DNA from: Siniperca chuatsi
Taxonomy: Eukaryota > Chordata > Actinopteri > Centrarchiformes > Sinipercidae
Length of the DNA stretch: 64,000 nt
Direction of reading: 5' to 3'
Assembly (NCBI RefSeq): GCF_020085105.1
Contig: NC_058046.1
Location: forward strand, 3,054,175-3,118,174
Shown here: piece by piece, positions 23,001-53,182 of the stretch
Position numbering within the stretch: the stretch's first letter is position 1
How the letters are laid out: the number at the start of each line of letters is the position of its first letter
Translations under genes and position numbers: made by a program
The notes under the pieces: model-generated
Seen by the model: the letters and a program-made list of their open reading frames with translations, nothing else
The model's database searches: none
What the model was told of the DNA's origin: nothing

Positions 23001-23917
23001 AAATATGTTCTTAAAGGAAAAGATATTCAAGCTCTTAAGTATTTAAAGTATTCAGTGCTGCCTAATTCCCTACCGATAAAACATGCTGCGTATCAGTGAA
23101 TATCTTCCATTTCAGTTCAGAGCATCAACATCTTTTACATGTTTGGAACATGTTTACGTGCTTCTAAATTGCATATTACCTCGGTAAACAAGCCATGAAA
23201 TTAGATTATTACTTCTTACTGTTTTGTTTAAATCCAGTTTTGTTTGTAATCTTTGTTTGACCACATTCAGCACTCCTGTCAAACCCTTCTGTCCTGTTAG
23301 GGGTGCGAATCCCTGCCAGAATATCCTTTCCTCTCGCCTCTTGTGTTCATTTGCCTGCATGTTTACTGGCACTGTTTGAAAGCATGGCGGTGAGAGATAA
23401 ACACTATAAAGAGACTTGACACTTGTATGAACCCACATCTCTTCGGCAGGACAGTCTTCCTGGAGGAATCCACGGCGTCCGGACCTTTGGCCTCCCTCCA
23501 TCTCCCTTCACCTGGGCATCTTTTGTCCTGTTCTGCTGAAAAAAGGAGGGATTCCACAGGTAAAACACAAGACTTACTGTGGCATCCTCGTAATAATTTA
23601 TTTGTAAACTCTTTAAAAAGTATGTTAAAGGGAAAATTACAAGGTAAAGAAACTAACAAATCAGTGGGGGTGACAACAGACAGGTGATGACTTTCACAGC
23701 TACAAAATAATGTACTATGCATCTGATATATTTGATCACTATGCATATATATCAGCATTCAAGGTGACCTATAAGAACGTCAATATGTATTTCCACTTTA
23801 ACAAACCTGTGTACTAACCTGTGGGGTCCTGCTGGGACTCCTCCTCATATGAACATGTACAGGTGTGGTCTCCGGTACATGGACGTGAACCGGCGGCGGT
23901 GAATCCCGGGTTTTCAT
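14093..23917 (-). CDS. odf2: odf2, outer dense fibre protein 2 / cenexin
   Basis: ODF2/cenexin is a coiled-coil scaffold of sperm outer dense fibres and of mother-centriole appendages, needed for ciliogenesis. Exons in frame: 23819-23917, 23437-23535, 23220-23312, 22717-22856, 21854-21983, 21598-21729, 21430-21504, 21270-21341, 20954-21070, 19841-20035, 19166-19275, 18172-18307, 17696-17806, 16768-17031, 15276-15376, 14984-15146, 14366-14491 and 14093-14239, about 769 residues. The start (MKTRDSPPPVHVHV, then TPVHVHM) matches the human cenexin-type N-terminus. PKVRTPWIPPG, ALVEAEIDGVAVANQL, QQELLLEKIEMF, LEEKTREC and DRLEQSDSTNRSLQNYVHFL match the family in order. Nearly everything after residue 100 is predicted coiled coil. 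Exons 2 and 3 have weaker splice sites and are tentative, and the 5' edge of exon 10 could shift by 3 bases. The intron after exon 10 has a GC donor. The gene lies directly upstream of gle1 on the same strand, as ODF2-GLE1 do in human. Confidence 0.93.
15450..15530 (+). repeat. possible tRNA-derived SINE remnant
   Basis: A B-box-like AGTTCGAGTCC (15496-15506) follows 'aacagcaacatcccc', a combination I associate with tRNA-derived fish SINEs. A clear A box is not evident. It lies in the odf2 intron between exons 14 and 15. Confidence 0.25.
15540..16740. other. long odf2 intron, no feature recognised
   Basis: AT-rich sequence between odf2 exons 14 and 15 without a convincing open frame or terminal-repeat structure. 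Confidence 0.4.
17376..17558. repeat. modular palindromic repeat, copy B
   Basis: It contains the module 'cctggacgaatgagggacta' twice in the same orientation (near 17392 and 17532), the module 'tctggttcgggaactcgaaa' in the middle, and 'ctgaaaccttttctacgata' near 17508. A 22-bp direct repeat beginning ttctaccgactctatcgcag flanks it (17354-17375 and 17559-17580), which points to target-site duplication, though a few terminal bases may belong to the element. It lies in the odf2 intron between exons 13 and 14. Confidence 0.7.
20905..20928. repeat. (GT)12 microsatellite
   Basis: A 24-bp GT run in the odf2 intron, about 25 bp downstream of the donor of exon 9. Confidence 0.95.
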
Positions 23918-24094
23918 TCTTCTGAGACGTTACAACAACATTTAGATCGCGTTTAGGATCAACGAAGACCCAACCAAACAAATATTAAAAGCGGTGGTTC
24001 ATTACGACCGCGCTAAGTTACATGTTTCCAAGATATTCCCAGACTTTTTGTCTGTGGAGCGGACGGTTGTTTGGGTCGACAAACAACCACCCTG

Positions 24095-24129
24095 ATTGGC
24101 TCGCTCGCAGTATCCTGTTCTGTGATTGG
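24095..24129 (-). promoter_or_regulatory. pair of CCAAT boxes in the odf2 promoter
   Basis: ATTGG occurs at 24095-24099 and 24125-24129. On the minus strand these read CCAAT about 180-210 bp upstream of the odf2 start and next to the X-box-like site, a spacing often seen where NF-Y and RFX cooperate. Confidence 0.45.
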
Positions 24130-24151
24130 TGGAGGCGCGTTTTCGATAAGC

Positions 24152-24166
24152 GTTGCCCGTGGTAAC
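24152..24166 (-). promoter_or_regulatory. RFX X-box-like site upstream of odf2
   Basis: GTTGCC-CGT-GGTAAC is an imperfect palindrome (on the minus strand GTTACC-ACG-GGCAAC) resembling the RFX X-box, with a 3-bp rather than the commonest 2-bp spacer. It is 235 bp upstream of the odf2 ATG. X-boxes mark cilia and centriole genes, which fits odf2/cenexin. Binding is inferred. Confidence 0.55.
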
Positions 24167-24278
24167 CATTTAAAGTAACGGATGATGTTTTAAAACACAT
24201 TAATAGGGCCATCTCCTTACACTCTACTAGCTATCTAAGTTTGTATTTAACGGCCCATTTTTGTCTTACTATCTATCT

Positions 24279-24313
24279 TTCTTAATAAATAAATAAATAA
24301 ATAAATAAATAAA
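24279..24313. repeat. (AAAT)n tetranucleotide repeat
   Basis: A run of aaat/aata units in the odf2-CULT divergent intergenic region. Confidence 0.9.
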
Positions 24314-24561
24314 ACAATCCCAAAAAGGCACAATGAAACCCAAAATGGTGGGCGGGTTACACAATTATTTTTTTCCCCTACAGTTCAAATGTAGCAAATG
24401 TGTCAGTGAAATGGCCTTTCTACAAAGGCAGTATTATTTCAAACTTAAAACTTGTTAAATGCCAATTTAACAGTTATGTGACCGTTGTACTGTAATGTGT
24501 AATGTGCGCAGTTAGAGTAGGAAATGGTTGAGATGACTGCATTTCCTGTTTCTTTCCATGG

Positions 24562-24569
24562 CACTTCCG
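24562..24569. promoter_or_regulatory. ETS-type site upstream of the CULT gene
   Basis: CACTTCCG (complement CGGAAGTG) lies about 280 bp upstream of the first in-frame ATG of the CULT gene, in otherwise unremarkable sequence. Confidence 0.3.
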
Positions 24570-24844
24570 AACAGAAGTTAGCCTAAAGAGCAAGCTAACG
24601 CTCGCTAGCTAGTCGCCTCTTAAGTTCACGAATCACCACATAGTGGTATATTAACACTGCAAGTTAGTACTTCTTGATCGAGTTAACATACTTAAGTGAT
24701 GAATCTGATATTCTTTCGATTGGTATTTGATAACCAAACGACAATCGTCGGTGTTCGCTCGACGCACCTCAGCTAAAAACAAAGCTACTGGGAGTTTAAG
24801 CTAGCTAGCTTGTGATTAGCCTTCCATGTGCGTGCGAGGCAGCA

Positions 24845-26417
24845 ATGATGTGCAAGCGGAGCCTGCGGCTGCTAGTAAAGCAGCTGGAGAGGTTAATAAT
24901 GCAGTATATTTCCTTTGTACTCCTGTTTTATCCCGCTCCATACCAGCCCGGTGAGGCGTGTGCTGCCATAGCGGAAGAGGGGGGAACCAGCCCCGCCACC
25001 CAGATACTGTGCAGGGCGTGTGGGCATGAGCTGGCGTTCGGGACGGACATCCATTTCGTTCCCAGCCGACTGGCGCTCTCCAGCCGCAACGACACGTTGG
25101 TCGGGGGCCGAAGGGTTAACATCCAGCTTTTCGAAAACCCCCACGGACACCGGTTTGAGGTGATTACGTTCAGAAAAGCGGATGTTACCAAGCACTGGCC
25201 GGCAGATAAACACTTCTCCTGGTTCCCGGGGTTCTCATGGACGGTGGCCACCTGTCCTCGGTGTAAAACTCATTTAGGTGGGTACAAACCCTTAATGGTG
25301 CAAACAAACAAAACAATAATAATAATGCATCTTCAACTTAAAACAAGTTATTACTGAGAGCAGTTTCAAGAACATTTTTTGATGAGGTCTGTGTACTGTG
25401 AGATGAGACAGGTCAGATCATTTCGACCACCAAGAAATAAACATTGCTGTGTAAAAACTTTATGCCTGTTTCGACCATCTGGTCACTTTTGTCATCACAT
25501 ACTCCTAACAAGCATGCGATAATTAAACTGTTAAAAGGAAAGAAATATGCTTAATCATGAACTACTTATATCTACACCAGACTGTAGTGATCAGAATTTA
25601 GTATATCATAATAAAGACTGTTTATATATATATATATAAATAAAACTTAACCAACAAATTCAAAAAAGTTATAAAACTTATAAACTTGTATTTATTCCTA
25701 GAACAAGTAACAGTTATTAAATCAAAATTGAGTTATGTACTCATGTAACTTCTTATAATCAAGTCTTGGAGATCATAAGATTCACTGTCTAAATTACGGA
25801 GCAAATAACTTTGAAAAGCAAGTCAAAATAAAAAATATTTTAAGGTTATGCATACTCAAGTTACTTTGGAGAACTGTTCTACTTGTATATATGCCACACT
25901 TTGTTATAGTAAGGATTTATTATTTGAAATCTTAATTTTGGTGCAAGTGATACTTTCAGATTTTAAGTCAAATGAGTCTAGAAACACACACCTGGTAACA
26001 AATCCTTATTAAATACCATAATTGGCATAAAGGTTTGGTATGTCATATTTGGGAGTAAGTGTTAACTTCAAATCTTAATCTCAAAGAAGAAAAAGCAAAC
26101 TGAGAAGCAGCAAGAAACAGGCTTTCATGCTTATCTCATCCTTTACTGGCAGACTTCCCACTTGTTTGGAACCATTTGCTATATTTTAATCATGATATAA
26201 AGCGTGATGCCCATTTATCAAACACTTTAACAAGTTTCCGTTTGTCTTTTCTCTTACTCCAGGCTGGGCCTTTCAGCCCAGTGACTGGCCAGACACGATC
26301 ACGAAAACCAGCTTTGAGGAGTCGGAGCACACCTTCTTGGCTTTAATCAGCCATCGTCTGTTAAGAGAAGACTTTGCTTCAAGCCTGCTAATGACTCCAA
26401 AGTCCTTCATGAGCTGA
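24845..26417 (+). CDS. single-domain CULT (cereblon-type ligand-binding) protein
   Basis: Two exons, 24845-25277 and 26263-26417, join in phase (G codon split at the junction) to give about 195 residues, or 177 if translation starts at the ATG at 24899. The body matches the thalidomide-binding C-terminal domain of cereblon. It has a zinc CxxC (CRACGHEL), ENPHGHRFEV, then HFSWFPGFSWTV, a second CxxC (CPRC) and GWAF; the three cage tryptophans and four zinc cysteines are all present. The cereblon LON domain and the DDB1-binding region are absent, so it should not form a CRL4 substrate receptor. The ATG at 24899 opens a short hydrophobic stretch (MQYISFVLLFY) ending near a cysteine. This resembles a signal peptide, and secreted CULT proteins are known in animals. 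Earlier in-frame ATGs at 24845/24848 add a basic leader. A polyadenylation signal AATAAA lies at 26479-26484. Function unknown; ligand binding is inferred. Confidence 0.85.
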
Positions 26418-26478
26418 CGGACTTTTGACTGTACAGTTAACCCAGGTGCCTTTGCTGCTACCTGAAACTATTTTTTTT

Positions 26479-26484
26479 AAATAA
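26479..26484 (+). terminator. polyadenylation signal of the CULT gene
   Basis: AATAAA lies 62 bp after the stop codon, in an otherwise T-rich context. Confidence 0.6.
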
Positions 26485-26714
26485 AGTTCTATGCACCCAC
26501 TTGGTTTGAAAACTCCCACACATGTAAACACAGTATGTTTTATTATTGTAACAAAGCAAGCTTTACACCTCAAATTTTAAAACAGTTTCTTTTCCCCCCA
26601 GCGGAAAAGGAAAATGTGATTAACTGTGAATTCTATGAGATAACAGGTTTATTTTACCCATGAAGCAGTGGGGGCCAAAATTTACAAGCTTGTTTTTTTT
26701 TTTCCATTTTGTTC

Positions 26715-26720
26715 TTTATT
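26715..26720 (-). terminator. polyadenylation signal of set
   Basis: TTTATT on the plus strand (AATAAA on the minus strand) lies about 690 bp after the set stop codon. It is only 230 bp from the convergent CULT signal. Confidence 0.5.
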
Positions 26721-27409
26721 AAAAATGTCATTTCAAATCTCAATGGATATCTGTAAAACAATACAATGAAAAAAAAAAAAGTCCCATAGAAATGGTGTCA
26801 AAATAACCACTCTCCCCAATAACCAACATACTCCTGCCCCTCCCCAGCTTATCCCACCCCCTCCCCCTAAACATTACAAGTCAAAGGAATGAGCTGGTAC
26901 TCGTTAATCACATAGGGGAAAAATAACAGTTTGGGGATCATCACCCCAACTTAAGAAACAAAAAAAAAAATATATGGGAAAAAAAAAAAATATTGAGGTC
27001 AACTAGCGCTGGGTCACTACACCATGGCTTTAGTCAATTTACCACACAACCTTTAACAGGAGGAATTCTGTGTGAATTGTCTTCAAATTCTACTCAGGAT
27101 GCCGTGCTGATTCTATTTTTATACTTTTCTTTTTTTTTTTTTAAATTATTTTTGAGACGACTTCGGGGATGGTACTCACAATTCAGGGCAAAGTGCCATT
27201 GGCCTAAGATGAGTCAAAGGAGAACATAACATGGCACCAACAAGTGAAGAGGCCTCAGAATGGAAAATGAAGCACACAGGTTTAAAAATAAAAATTTAAA
27301 AAAAAAAAGTAAAAAAATAAACATAAAATTAAACCTTTGCTCCCGAACGTGAGTGGAAAAACCAAACAGGGAATAGAAGGTTGAGGGTCTGGGTAGATGA
27401 TGTTATTTC

Positions 27410-30460
<3,051 letters not shown>

Positions 30461-30740
30461 GTTTTCGCAAGCTGGGGTAACTTACAGACGTCTGAGAAAA
30501 TAGCTGGTAGCTTTGAATCCGGTTTCTCCTTGAACAGGAGAACGTTAATTCGGCGTAAAGTTCAGCGTGCAGAAGCCAACAACGTGCTGCTTTCTACACA
30601 ATGTAGCTGCCGATGAGCGAGCGAGGAGGAAGTCACAGCAAGCGCTGCTCACGCGCTCCTTTCATTACGAACGCGCCTCACCGAATGGAGCAGCGACGAG
30701 CTCCGCCTCTCAAAATAGGTCTCACTACTCGGCTCCAATT
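30461..30740. promoter_or_regulatory. set promoter, divergent from pkn3
   Basis: This is the most GC/CpG-rich stretch near the set start (e.g. gagcagcgacgagctccgcc), followed by a CCAAT at about 30727. It is probably the set promoter. A bidirectional role for pkn3 is possible, but the pkn3 start site cannot be placed. Confidence 0.4.
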
Positions 30741-31310
30741 TGCTGATTTAGTACTGTCTCTTCTCTTAAAATCGCACCCAAAATGAACTAAACCTCGAAC
30801 TGTTGCTTATATTCATCAAATCTGCGATTTTAAAATTAATTGCGGCCAAAAAATACGTTTATTCAGGCAAGGCCAAACCTTCAGTTGGACCGACTCGCAC
30901 TTGCGCACTTTAAAAAGATGCTGAATATCAGTTGAGGCAGGAGCCTCGTTCTGGTGGTCAGTGCAAATTAGCCCGTTAGTCACAGTTTTGTCCCGAGCTA
31001 GCTAATTGTTTGTTTTAGATAAGAAAAGGTCGAATAAACAGGATATTTTTGTTTAGGTTATGTCCAGTAGCTTGCGTACTCCTTCATTGTGTTTATAAAC
31101 AAAGCCATGTCTAAATTATAGCTTTACATTTTCTTATTTAGCGGGGAAAACCTTTATGCTAGTGAACGTGTAATAGCCAATAGTCCAATTACGACAAGTG
31201 TACGGTGAGGAATGATATTTTAAGCGTGTCCTTTTCATGTCTACATGTAACTCATATATTAATGACCTGTCAACTTGAGCCCGCCAATCTCCACTGTCAT
31301 TTTACAGGAT

Positions 31311-32398
31311 AACAGGCGGCTGAGAAGAGGACAACAACAACAAGACAAGACGTGTGTATGCAGGGCTTGGAGACATTCACATTGGGGATTCACAATGCTG
31401 TCAGCAAACCTAGCTGTATGCCCAAGATCATGTTAAGTACACCAGCAGCTGCTCCTTCATTTCCCACCCCCTGGATGTGTGTTGACTACTCTCAGTATGT
31501 TTATTAATGTCTTTCACACCACCTTCTGTCAAAGCAGGTTAAACAAATCTCCTAAAAACTGCAGGCTGGTCTCTTTGCCTTGTCCCGAAGGGAGCAGCAG
31601 CAGCAGCAGCAGCAGCAGCTCTGTGTTTGTCTTTTGGTTGGTGACAGCACGGGAACATGTGGTCCTGCAGCGGCCAATGCCGAGCCCAGAGCAGGCGATC
31701 AGCACTGTCAGACTAGCAGCAGCAGTGCTGGCACGGGAGAGGGACTCTGTAGTCCCCCTGCAGAGAGAAACCCCCTTAAAAGAGAGAGAGAGAGGGAGAG
31801 AGAGGGATTTGATTACAGAGCGGAGGATGAGGATGCAGTGGGAGGAAGGGGATGTTGCAGAGGAGTCTGCAAGGAGGCAAAAACAAACAGGAGGACAGGC
31901 TGTGTGATCCAGATCTCAAGATGTAGGAGCCGCATCAGAAGAGCCCTCTGTCAAAGTGTGAGTGTGTGAACGCACTGTAACATCAGGGGACTTGTGTTTC
32001 AAGGATAGTGAAGGTGGAGAGAGGCGCAACCTGAGAAGTCCCCTCTCCATCTCCACAGAGGATGACAAATTAGTCCTTATTCAGCAAGGAGCGAGAGCAT
32101 CACCCTGAGGTTAGTGAAGTGCAAAGTCATACTGTTTCCACCTGATTTGAACATGTTGTTCTCACTTATCCCCTCTCTTCTTTGACACTTGTTTTTGTCC
32201 AGTATGGAAATGATTTGTGTGTGCAGCACTGTCGCTGGCGATTTCCTCATGCTCTGCCACTTGTTAATATAAACTATGGCTGTATTCAGTCAGTGTGTTG
32301 TTCATGAATGCGCTCCTGTCCCCCGCTGACCTGTCAGGGGGAAAAAGCGTGGTGACGAAGTGGGGCTTGTTGTCTCTTGATGTGATGTCTTTATCCAG
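31311..32398 (+). other. candidate pkn3 5' leader region with CAG repeat
   Basis: This stretch lies between the divergent set promoter and the first recognisable pkn3 coding exon. A possible acceptor precedes 31311. A possible exon with acceptor before 32059 and donor after 32110 (GAG then gttagt) has stops in all three frames, so it could only be untranslated leader. Reading frames through the (CAG)8 tract at 31595-31618 have no resemblance to PKN N-termini. I looked here for the Rho-binding HR1a exon and did not see one. Its role as a leader is inferred from position only. Confidence 0.3.
31595..31618 (+). repeat. (CAG)8 trinucleotide repeat
   Basis: Eight CAG units upstream of the first recognised pkn3 coding exon, possibly in the pkn3 leader. 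One plus-strand frame reads poly-Gln, but it lacks family similarity. Confidence 0.95.
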
Positions 32399-32404
32399 GA
32401 TCAG

Positions 32405-49356
<16,952 letters not shown>

Positions 49357-49826
49357 AAGACGAGCTGAAAAGACCAGAGTGGGGAAATCACCACCAGACA
49401 AAATGTTTTTTTTTTTTTTTTTTTGTGGCTGGGAAGTTCAGACGCTACCTTGGCAGGTAACCAACCATCATCATTTACGTATAATCAACCCCCTTTTGAC
49501 AAGAAAAAGAAGTCAAGTGACCAGTTACTTTACTTAATGTCCCTTTAATGTTTCTGTCCCAAAAATTATATATAATCAATGAGTCCTGTTTAGCTGTGAG
49601 TGAACAGAAGGACTTGCAAGAACATTTACAGGACTCTTTAGTGCTGTATTAGTTGATTAATTAATCAATCACTTGGCATAAAATTAATCAGTGAGACACA
49701 TGAACACTTTTTACAACTGTTGGTCAGCCGCCAATAAGCACTTTTTTAACTTGTAATGGCCATTGGTCATCATAACTTTTAACAGTTTATAGACTAAGTT
49801 GATTAATCAAAAAAAAAAGACATTAA

Positions 49827-50130
49827 AGGAATAGTTGGGAAATAGTCTTATTTGCTTTCCTGTTGCGAGTTAGATGAGAAGATTGATAACTGCTTGCTAG
49901 CTTAGCTTAGCACAAACGCTGGAAAAGGGCAACCAGCTAGCCTAGCTCTGCCCAAAGGTAACAAAATCTACCTACCAACCACTCAACCCCACTAGCTGTT
50001 TCCCTGTTTCCAATCTTTATGCTAAGCTAAGCTAATCGACTACTGGTCCGTAGCTTCATATTTACCGTACAGACATGAGAGTGATCTTCATTTAACTCTT
50101 GGCAAGAAAGCAAACAAGTGTTCTATTCCA
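49827..50130. mobile_element. TTAA-flanked foldback MITE
   Basis: It is flanked by TTAA (49823-49826 and 50131-50134), with short inverted ends aggaatag and ctattcca. Internally 'gctagcttagcttagcac' pairs with 'atgctaagctaagctaatc', so the element can fold back. This is a frequent short non-autonomous DNA element type in teleosts, with TTAA preference as for piggyBac. It lies in the pkn3 3' flank. An AATAAA just after it (50135-50140) could serve as a pkn3 polyadenylation signal. Confidence 0.6.
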
Positions 50131-50139
50131 TTAAAATAA

Positions 50140-53088
50140 AGTATTTCTGTAGTTGGAGCCCTGTATTGTTCAAAAACAGATTATAGGCTAGAAAGTGACC
50201 TCCTTGGCCAATAATCATTTAGCTATTTGTATTGATCAACAACCCTTCAAGCCCCCACATGGTCACTTTATCCTCTGGAGCAGTAAAAATCTCACTTAAT
50301 TACCCCTTTTTAAAGAAAGTTCCCCACCCTGGTCTTGGTAGTACTACCAAATGAACAAACACCTTGGACATTTCTGCAGCTCAGTCATTTTTAAACCAGA
50401 CACTACATACGATCCCATGGCTGATTTTGCTGACTGTTCTCACCGCCATCCAATCGACAGCCAGTTGTCGATCAAGTAACTAATCTATTTTGTTGTTAAC
50501 AGAGCAAAGAAAGCGATTGTAGCCCTTTATATTCTCTGTGGAGAGTCGAGCTTTGTTCTGACTGTTCCAGCAGTAATACAACTCTACCCTCACCTGAGTT
50601 TATTCATGAGATTTGGTCAGGTGAAGGTGAAGGTGAAGGTGAAGTGTTGTACAAACTGATGAAAGGCAGATACAGGGTGCTTTAAGAGTTTATAACAGTA
50701 TCACCTCTTCCTTACATTGCTTTGTTCCTCTTTTATAGTCTAATTTCAACACTGGATAATTTGCTATGTACCAGCCAAATACAGGGGGTTTACAAATGAG
50801 TGCAAACTAAATCTTAAATTACAGTAGCGTGCAGAACACTTCGTAAAGCTCTGATAATGTTTGATTGTTGTAAAGACTGTCAAGAGAGGTGTAATCTGCC
50901 TTATGTTGCCTCAAAAATGTATAAAATTGATGATTGTCATACCTCTCTGAAAGTTAATATGTAATGCTGACTCGTATTGTGTAGCAGTGTTGGCTGCCTC
51001 AGTTGCTGGTGCATCAGTCACAAACAGGGCATGTAATGTTATGTAATGTGGTAAGAGGAAATGTCTCACGGATCATGACGACATAATATCACAAAGGAAA
51101 ACTACAACGGCACAAAGAGAGAATTAGAATTGCCACAGCCAACAGCACTGACTGATGGAAAATTTCCTTAACGACAAAAACAAATAATTATTTATTAGCT
51201 TCACCAAATTAGAATTTACTCCAGAGCTATTGTCTTATTATTTTAGTTACGCTGCGTGATAGGGTGCAGATCAATAAGTAAAATGTCAAGCGCTGTACAC
51301 ATCTTGGTCACAATTCTTTAAACAACTAATTGGTGAGGTGTTAAAAAAATAATTTTTAAATCATCAAATATTGATATCAATCTCAAAAATCCAGGATTGG
51401 TCGGGTTATAATAGTCACTACTCCAAAACTGTTAGAGCTAGCCAAACTAGCTAGGTAGCTACCCAGCTAAGATAACTCCTTTAGCAAAGTCACTGCTGAT
51501 GTTGATATGCTAATGCTAACTGCTACTAGTTTCTGGCTAATCAAGTTCAGGTTTATTATTCCAACTATGATAAATGTAGCTGAGATAAAATTATGTTTCT
51601 TCAAGATTACGTTGTAGAAACATTTCGACAAAACATCACATAAAGCATAAAAACATTTCTCATCAAAACAGTGCTGAGAAGCTAATCATACATCACAGTT
51701 TGCTAGTTAAATAATGTGGTAGGATTAGCTAAACTTAATCTCATGTTCTCATTTCAAGCAGTGAAATGATTGGTTCTCTGTCATGAACAGTTCACAGATT
51801 AACTATAAATTTACTGAATTCTGTTAAGTTAAAACATTATTGCCATTTTTAATAAACTTATAAATGTAATTCTTGCCACTAATAACCAGTCGTAGCCTCT
51901 TTGAGCATCCTGTGTGTTGGAGACAGATGGAGTTTGCTTTGTGGCCTTTGCTTATTATATTTATTTCAGATATTTATCCCTCAGAGGTACAGTATGTGCT
52001 GCCGTTTCTATGCATCACTGTGACAGGCTTCGCCCACTGCCTTGACCAAACAAATGAAACAAAGCTAACCCAATTTCTGGTTACAAGACTTTTTTAAAAG
52101 ATGTTAAATCCAACATGGAAATGTTTAATGTATTTGTCGAGTCATTTCCTCGTAGCAAAGACGTGCGCATCCACATATCAGTCTCCTCCTGACCAACTGT
52201 TTTCTGTTACAACGGTAGAAGTGCATGGCACCGTGGTGAACTTGTGCGCTAGATATCCTGTAATTGCTAGCGGTATAAAAGAAGCCATAGAGAATCTAAT
52301 ATAGCCATAATAGTTTAAAAAAAATATATATGTATTTTGAATTTAGCAATTCTGTGATACTGAGCTCTAATGATGTCAGTGCAATAAGAGAAGAGGAAGA
52401 AGAGGAGCGGCAGGGACGAAGCTTGAAGATGCATGCCCTGATTTTGTTGAAGTGCATCCAAAAGTCCCAATGTTTCCTTCCACCTTGTTTTTTGATATTT
52501 TCAAACTCACAGCTGAGTTTAAGAACATCAGCACTAGGGGAGCGCTGGGGGAACTATTGGGCACAATATCTTTAAAGAGTAACTTAACACTAAATTCACT
52601 TTTAGAATTAGTCAATTATATGTATAGTCATGTTATTATACTATCAATTGATCTAGTCCCAGTCTTTAGTGTTCACAGCAGTTCTTTACCTTTTTTCAGA
52701 GAAACATTGAGTAAATCTGTCATCTAGACCAAAAGAAATCTGTGACACTGTCTTCCACACCCCTTAAGTACAAGGCAACGTCACAACACCGCCCAATCGA
52801 GATATACAGTATAAAAACAGAAATCAACTTTCGGCTGTTTGGAGAGTTCTTCCCGACAACCGTACTGTCTCAGGCCGTCATCCAGAAGTCATAGAACCGT
52901 AGTTAACGCATGTAATTCTTGTTTGTAGTTGGAATTTGAAAAGAGATTGAGATTGTGCGACAGATAATAGTTGGGTCACAGTTACACTTAAGTGAAAAGC
53001 AAGCTTTTCGTCTCCAGCGTTAACAACTACATTGATTAAACAAAGACAGACGAATAAAAAACGCAGCAGAAAGCGCGTCTGTATGGAA

Positions 53089-53090
<2 letters not shown>
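50140..53090. other. pkn3-zdhhc12 intergenic region, left part
   Basis: No coding exon is recognised. It may include a long pkn3 3' UTR at its left end. 51420-51560 has 'gctagccaaactagctaggt'-type low-complexity repeats, and 52740-52920 reads like anonymous dispersed repeat. Confidence 0.35.
50621..50644 (+). repeat. (GTGAAG)4 tandem repeat
   Basis: Four hexamer units downstream of pkn3. Confidence 0.9.

Positions 53091-53180
<90 letters not shown>
53091..53180. repeat. (AT)45 microsatellite
   Basis: This is an uninterrupted 90-bp AT dinucleotide run between pkn3 and zdhhc12. It creates spurious Ile-Tyr open frames on both strands and is likely unstable and polymorphic. Confidence 0.98.

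Positions 53181-53182
<2 letters not shown>

Noticed and set aside
24812-24844. Earlier start for the CULT protein at 24812
   Set aside because: That codon is GTG, not ATG; nuclear genes rarely use it and a proper ATG follows in frame at 24845.
31479-31969. Two overlapping plus-strand open frames of 129-142 codons
   Set aside because: They are low complexity (poly-Ser/poly-Gln from the CAG run, Arg-Glu from a GA run), have no family resemblance, and end without matching PKN N-termini.
32059-32110. Candidate coding exon upstream of pkn3 with a Q-Q-G-A stretch resembling the HR1b motif
   Set aside because: All three frames contain stops before the donor, so it can only be untranslated; the similarity is too short to count.
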